In this document: positions 6,884 through 9,936 of the stretch, one piece after another
Numbering within the stretch: position 1 is the first letter of the stretch
How the letters are laid out: each line of letters begins with the position of its first letter
Origin: JBJXHB01 sp046160725
Lineage (GTDB): Bacteria > Pseudomonadota > Gammaproteobacteria > Burkholderiales > Burkholderiaceae_C
Reading direction: 5' to 3'
DNA: 9,936 bases
NCBI GenBank assembly: GCA_046160725.1
Contig: JBJXHB010000546.1
Location: forward strand, 1-9,936
Made by a program: the position numbers and the translations under genes
The notes under the pieces: generated by a model
The model's input: the letters and a program-made list of their open reading frames with translations, nothing else
Database searches by the model: none
What the model was told of the DNA's origin: nothing

Positions 6884-6916
6884 ATCATAATCGGCCGATG
6901 TGGGCGCGACTGTCAG
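6884..6916. promoter_or_regulatory. Overlapping divergent promoter candidates for gspG and gspC
   Basis: Only 24 bases separate the two ATGs, so promoter elements must overlap and enter the genes. Plus strand: CATAAT (6886-6891, five of six matches to the -10 consensus) would start transcription at about the gspC ATG. No good -35 is seen at the right spacing. Minus strand: TATGAT (6889-6884, five of six) or GATTAT (6892-6887) could pair with CTGACA (6916-6911, five of six to the -35), at 21 or 18 bases, and would start transcription a few bases before the gspG ATG. The -35 would lie inside gspC codons 5-7. The two -10 elements share four bases, so polymerase could use only one at a time. Confidence 0.35.
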
Positions 6917-7527
6917 CGTTCGTGATCTGGGCCGCAGTCGCGGCCGGCGCGGTGCATTGGGGCTTGCAGCTTTGGGTGCGGCCGGCGCCCGTGCCGGCGC
7001 ATGCGGTGCTTGCCGTCCATGAGCCCGCCGCTGGCGGTGACTGGACCAAGGCCCTCGGTGCCGCACCGGTGCCGGTGGTGGCCGCATCGGCCGCAACGGC
7101 GCCGGTCGCGGCAGATGCCCGATTCAAGCTGCTGGGCGTGATCGCGCCGGCCAACCGCAGCATCGGCGAGGGCCTGGCCTTGATCTCAATCGACGGCCTG
7201 CCGGCGCGCGCCGTTGCCGCGGGGCAACGCCTGGACGGCGATCTGCGGGTGTTGCGGGTCGGACATCGCCAGGTGGAACTGGGACAGCCCGGTCAGGCAG
7301 CGCAGCTGGTGCTCGAGTTGCCGGCGCTCGCGCCGCCGGCCCAGGGCGTCCCGGGCGCTGTGGCTTTGCCGGTGCCGGCGTTGCGCGCACCAGCGGATGG
7401 ATTAAGCGGGATACGCCGCACGCCCCTGGCCGTGCCGCAGCCGATGCCGGTTCCGCCTGCGGCGGCCATGGTGGTGCCATCGGCCGGACCGCGCCCGCCA
7501 GCAGCCTCCAGCCCGCCGGGATCCTGA
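6898..7527 (+). CDS. gspC: T2SS inner-membrane linker GspC, short form without PDZ domain
   Basis: GspC links the inner-membrane platform to the secretin: its periplasmic HR domain binds the N0 domain of GspD. The 209-residue product has a short cytoplasmic start and a membrane helix at about 5-27 (LSAFVIWAAVAAGAVHWGLQLW). A flexible Ala/Pro/Val linker follows. The HR domain is at about 75-130, with FKLLGVIAP, ALISIDGLPARAVAAGQRL and LRVLRVGHRQVELG. The remaining 79 residues are a Pro/Ala-rich tail with no recognisable PDZ domain or coiled coil, the two C-terminal modules known in other GspC proteins. The start at 6898 is required to keep the membrane helix, but no Shine-Dalgarno precedes it, so the mRNA may be leaderless. 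It is the only plus-strand gene and diverges from the gspG operon. It ends 31 bases before the convergent CobT-family gene; no hairpin with a T-run lies between them. Confidence 0.92.
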   Translation: MWARLSAFVIWAAVAAGAVHWGLQLWVRPAPVPAHAVLAVHEPAAGGDWTKALGAAPVPVVAASAATAPVAADARFKLLGVIAPANRSIGEGLALISIDGLPARAVAAGQRLDGDLRVLRVGHRQVELGQPGQAAQLVLELPALAPPAQGVPGAVALPVPALRAPADGLSGIRRTPLAVPQPMPVPPAAAMVVPSAGPRPPAASSPPGS

Positions 7528-7558
7528 GGCAACCCGGACGCCCGTGACGCCGCCGGTT

Positions 7559-8689
7559 TCAGGGCCCCGAGACCGGTGCTGCACCGGCCGGGCGGCCGCC
7601 GTCGGCCGGCGTATCCATGCCGTCCGACGCAAAGCCGGTCGGCGCGAACATGCCATCGGGCCGCGAAGGCCCCGGGTCTTCGCCCTCGGCCACGTCGGTC
7701 AGCAGCGCAGCCGCGCTGCGCAGCAATGGCCAGGCCAGGGTCGCGCCGGTGCCGTCGGTGCTCTGCATGCCCAATTCCAGCAACGCGGTCGCCTTGAACA
7801 GCGCCAAAGCATGGTCGAGACCGCGGTGGTCATGGCTGCGGCAGAACACGCAGTAGTCGGTGACGGCGGTGGCAATCTGCGAGGCGATCATCAGGGCGGC
7901 GCAGGCCGCCATGCCGTCGACCATGATGAGGTGGCGCTTGCTGGCGGCCACCAGCATCACCCCGACCATGACGCCGATCTCGAAGCCACCGAAGGCGGCC
8001 AGCACCTCGACTGCGTCCTGTGCCTCGCGATGCCGACCCTGGGCGCCCTGGACGATCACCATCAAATGGGCCAGCAGGTCCGGGCTCATCTGCGGACCGC
8101 TGATCAGCAGGTCGCGCACCTGGGTGCGGGTCAGGCGCGACAACACCAGCGCGGCGCTCTCGTGCGAGCCGATGCCGATGCCGGCGCAGGCCACCAGATT
8201 GCCGCGCAGCGAGTCACCGATCTCCATGCCGGCGCGGATGGCGGCATGGGCCTGCTCCACCGACATGGCGGGGCCGACCCGGGCATTGCGCGTGCCGTGC
8301 GCGATCTTGCGCTGCTGCAGGTGCTCGTGCGGCGCAAGCACCTTGGCCACGCCGCAGTCCACCACCGACAACTCCATGCCCTGTATGCGCGCGAACACGG
8401 ACAGCGGCAGCTGGCCGGTCAGCAGCTGCTGCACCTGTTCATGGGTCTGGCGGCGCGACGGCGCCGAGATGCCGTCCACCACCAGGCCGTGGTCGGCTGC
8501 GAAGACCACCACCTGCGGGTCGCGAAAGCGCGGCTTCAGTGAGTTCTGCATCAGCCCCAGGCGGACCGCGACCGGCTCAAGCTCGCCCAGGCTGCCAGCC
8601 GCCTCGCCGCGGCGCTGCAGCTTGTCGTGCAATGCCTGCTCCAGCAGGGGGTTGCTGGTGGGCGTGATCAGCGAACGGTTCACGGACAT
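7559..8689 (-). CDS. cobT: CobT-family phosphoribosyltransferase homologue, atypical active site
   Basis: CobT makes alpha-ribazole phosphate from nicotinate mononucleotide and dimethylbenzimidazole for the lower ligand of cobalamin. Family signatures in this 376-residue protein are GSLGELEPVAVRLG (32-45), ADHG (65-68), VGPAMS (138-143), the glycine-rich ACAGIGIGSHESAA (167-180), VLAAFGGFEIGVMVGVML (229-246), VDGM (257-260) and TDGTGATLAWP (311-321). By alignment from memory to the Salmonella enzyme, catalytic Glu317 is Asp312, Glu174 is replaced by a non-acidic residue near Ile171, and Lys213 aligns with a Leu. A CVFCRSHDH motif (280-288) and an acidic, proline-rich tail (about 334-376) are extra. 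It may therefore use another base or perform another reaction; the gene symbol denotes family only. ATG 8689 has no Shine-Dalgarno. The gene lies 27 bases after ilvA on the same strand, suggesting cotranscription. No other cobalamin gene is in the window. Confidence 0.8.
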   Translation of the reverse strand: MSVNRSLITPTSNPLLEQALHDKLQRRGEAAGSLGELEPVAVRLGLMQNSLKPRFRDPQVVVFAADHGLVVDGISAPSRRQTHEQVQQLLTGQLPLSVFARIQGMELSVVDCGVAKVLAPHEHLQQRKIAHGTRNARVGPAMSVEQAHAAIRAGMEIGDSLRGNLVACAGIGIGSHESAALVLSRLTRTQVRDLLISGPQMSPDLLAHLMVIVQGAQGRHREAQDAVEVLAAFGGFEIGVMVGVMLVAASKRHLIMVDGMAACAALMIASQIATAVTDYCVFCRSHDHRGLDHALALFKATALLELGMQSTDGTGATLAWPLLRSAAALLTDVAEGEDPGPSRPDGMFAPTGFASDGMDTPADGGRPAGAAPVSGP

Positions 8690-8716
8690 GGGGCCGGCAG
8701 TGTATGCATGCCCGGC

Positions 8717-9936
8717 TCAGCGCAGGAACAGGCGATACACCGGGTTGCCGGTCTCCTCGACCCAGGGATAGCCAAGTTCGGCCAGGAAGGCGCTGAACGC
8801 CCGCGCATCCGACGGCGGCACCTGGACGCCGACCAGGATGCGCCCATCGTCGGCGCCCTGGTTGCGGTAGTGGAACAGGCTAATGTTCCACTCCGGGCGC
8901 AGCGACGACAGGAACCGCATCAAGGCGCCCGGACGCTCCGGGAAGACAAAGCGCAGCAGGCGCTCGTCCCCGGCCAGGGCGCTGCGCCCGCCCACCATGT
9001 GGCGCACATGCTCCTTGGCCAGCTCGTCATCGGTCAGGTCGACGGTCGGGAAGCCATGGCGCTGAAAGTTGCGGGCGATGCGCGCCGCCTCGTCGCGCCG
9101 CGAGATCGCAATGCCGACGAAGACATGGGCCTGGTCCGCATCCGATATGCGGTAGTTGAACTCGGTCACCGCGCGCGGGCCGATGAGCTCGCAGAAGCGC
9201 TTGAACGAGCCGCGCGCCTCCGGCATCGTGACGGCGAACAGCGCCTCGCGGTGCTCGCCGAAATCGGCCCGCTCCGCGACGAAGCGCAACCGGTCGAAGT
9301 TCATGTTGGCGCCACAGGTGATGGCGACGAAGGTCGCGCCCTTGACCTTGTGCGTGTCGACATACTGCTTGATCGCCGCCACGCCCAGCGCGCCCGCCGG
9401 CTCCAGCACGCTGCGGGTGTCCTGGAACACGTCCTTGATGGCGGCGCAGACCTCATCGGTGTCGACGACCACGAAATCGTCCACCAGGTCGCGCACCATC
9501 CGGAAGGTCTCGCGGCCCACCAGCTTGACCGCCGTGCCGTCCGAGAACAGACCGACATCGGCGAGCTGCACGCGTCGCCCGGCGCGCACCGACCGGACCA
9601 TGGCGTCGGAGTCGTGGGTTTGCACGCCGATGATGCGGATCTCCGGCCGCACCTGCTTGATATAGGCGGCAACGCCTGAGATCAGCCCGCCGCCGCCGAT
9701 GGCGACGAAGACCGCGTCGATCGGGCCCTGGTGCTGGCGCAGCAGCTCCATCGCGATCGTGCCCTGGCCCGCGATGACATCCGGGTCGTCGAACGGGTGC
9801 ACGAAGGTCAGCTGCCGCTCCTGCTGCAACAGCAAGGCGTGGGCATAGGCGTCGGAATAGCTGTCGCCGTGCAGCACCACTTCGCCGCCCAACGCGTGCA
9901 CCGCATCGACCTTGAGCTTGGGCGTGGTCACCGGCA
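8717..9936 (-). CDS. ilvA: Threonine deaminase (threonine ammonia-lyase), biosynthetic type, 5' end missing
   Basis: IlvA is the PLP enzyme that converts threonine to 2-oxobutanoate and ammonia, the committed step of isoleucine synthesis. The visible 406 residues lack the N-terminal part with the PLP lysine, which lies beyond the right edge; full-length enzymes are about 500 residues. The frame is open to the edge, and the GTG at 9931 is internal. Visible catalytic-domain features are FDDPDVIAGQGTIAMELL, the PLP-phosphate loop GGGGLISG (about 79-86 from that GTG), VLEPAGALGVAA, and TCGANMNFDRLRFVAER, where Cys takes the place of the Ser often seen next to the PLP ring. Two ACT-like regulatory repeats follow, starting near EALFAVTMPEARGSFKRFCEL and ERLLRFVFPERPGALMRFLSS. 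The second contains NISLFHYRN. Two such repeats mark the biosynthetic, isoleucine-inhibited type rather than the catabolic TdcB type. The CobT-family gene follows 27 bases after the stop. Confidence 0.95.
   Translation of the reverse strand, partial: PVTTPKLKVDAVHALGGEVVLHGDSYSDAYAHALLLQQERQLTFVHPFDDPDVIAGQGTIAMELLRQHQGPIDAVFVAIGGGGLISGVAAYIKQVRPEIRIIGVQTHDSDAMVRSVRAGRRVQLADVGLFSDGTAVKLVGRETFRMVRDLVDDFVVVDTDEVCAAIKDVFQDTRSVLEPAGALGVAAIKQYVDTHKVKGATFVAITCGANMNFDRLRFVAERADFGEHREALFAVTMPEARGSFKRFCELIGPRAVTEFNYRISDADQAHVFVGIAISRRDEAARIARNFQRHGFPTVDLTDDELAKEHVRHMVGGRSALAGDERLLRFVFPERPGALMRFLSSLRPEWNISLFHYRNQGADDGRILVGVQVPPSDARAFSAFLAELGYPWVEETGNPVYRLFLR

Noticed and set aside
7528..7558. Possible bidirectional terminator between gspC and the CobT-family gene
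   Set aside because: Short GC-rich arms can be drawn (CCGG with CCGG), but there is no convincing stem and no T-run on either strand.
7544..8542. Long plus-strand open frame (332 codons) opposite the CobT-family gene
   Set aside because: Antisense shadow with His/Gln/Arg-rich composition and no motifs; the opposite strand encodes a clear family protein.
8696..8712. ATGCAT/GCATGC palindromes between ilvA and the CobT-family gene as an operator
   Set aside because: Six-base palindromes are too short and too common to support a binding site.
8627..9679. Long plus-strand open frame (350 codons) opposite ilvA
   Set aside because: Antisense to a highly conserved enzyme; the composition is that of a shadow frame.

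Overview
The window is GC-rich DNA, densely packed with genes that often overlap by 1 to 26 bases. Codon use and protein similarity suggest a betaproteobacterium of the order Burkholderiales (the Leptothrix/Rubrivivax/Ideonella/Comamonas side). This placement is from memory of family sequences; no search was run.

Positions 1-6873 (minus strand) hold most of a general secretory pathway (type II secretion system, T2SS) operon. It reads, in transcription order, gspG, gspH, gspI, gspJ, gspK, gspL, gspM, gspN and gspD. gspD runs off the left edge inside its N3 domain, before the secretin domain; the ATPase gspE and platform protein gspF are not in the window. The set encodes the major pseudopilin (G), the minor pseudopilins that form the tip (H, I, J, K), the inner-membrane assembly platform (L, M, N) and the outer-membrane secretin (D). 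Junctions are tight (ATGA, TGATG and TTGA overlaps, a 26-base gspG/gspH overlap, one 9-base gap). The exception is a 134-base gap between gspK and gspL whose core is clearly AT-rich.

Positions 6898-7527 (plus strand) hold gspC, the inner-membrane protein that links the platform to the secretin. It is transcribed away from gspG. The two start codons are separated by only 24 bases, so the divergent promoters must overlap each other and the coding regions. This GspC is short: it has a membrane helix, an HR domain and a proline/alanine-rich tail, with no PDZ domain.

Positions 7559-9936 (minus strand) hold two metabolic genes in tandem, converging on gspC. The first transcribed is a 5'-truncated ilvA (biosynthetic threonine deaminase with a C-terminal regulatory region). 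It is followed 27 bases later by a CobT-family gene (nicotinate-nucleotide:dimethylbenzimidazole phosphoribosyltransferase family). The CobT homologue keeps the fold signatures but, by my alignment from memory, lacks the known catalytic glutamates and lysine. It also carries an unusual CxxC-RSHDH motif and a 43-residue acidic, proline-rich tail. This is the most unusual item here and may not be a standard CobT.

I see no tRNA, rRNA, CRISPR array, insertion sequence, prophage or obvious new multi-gene system. Apart from the points listed as findings, this is an ordinary core secretion locus.
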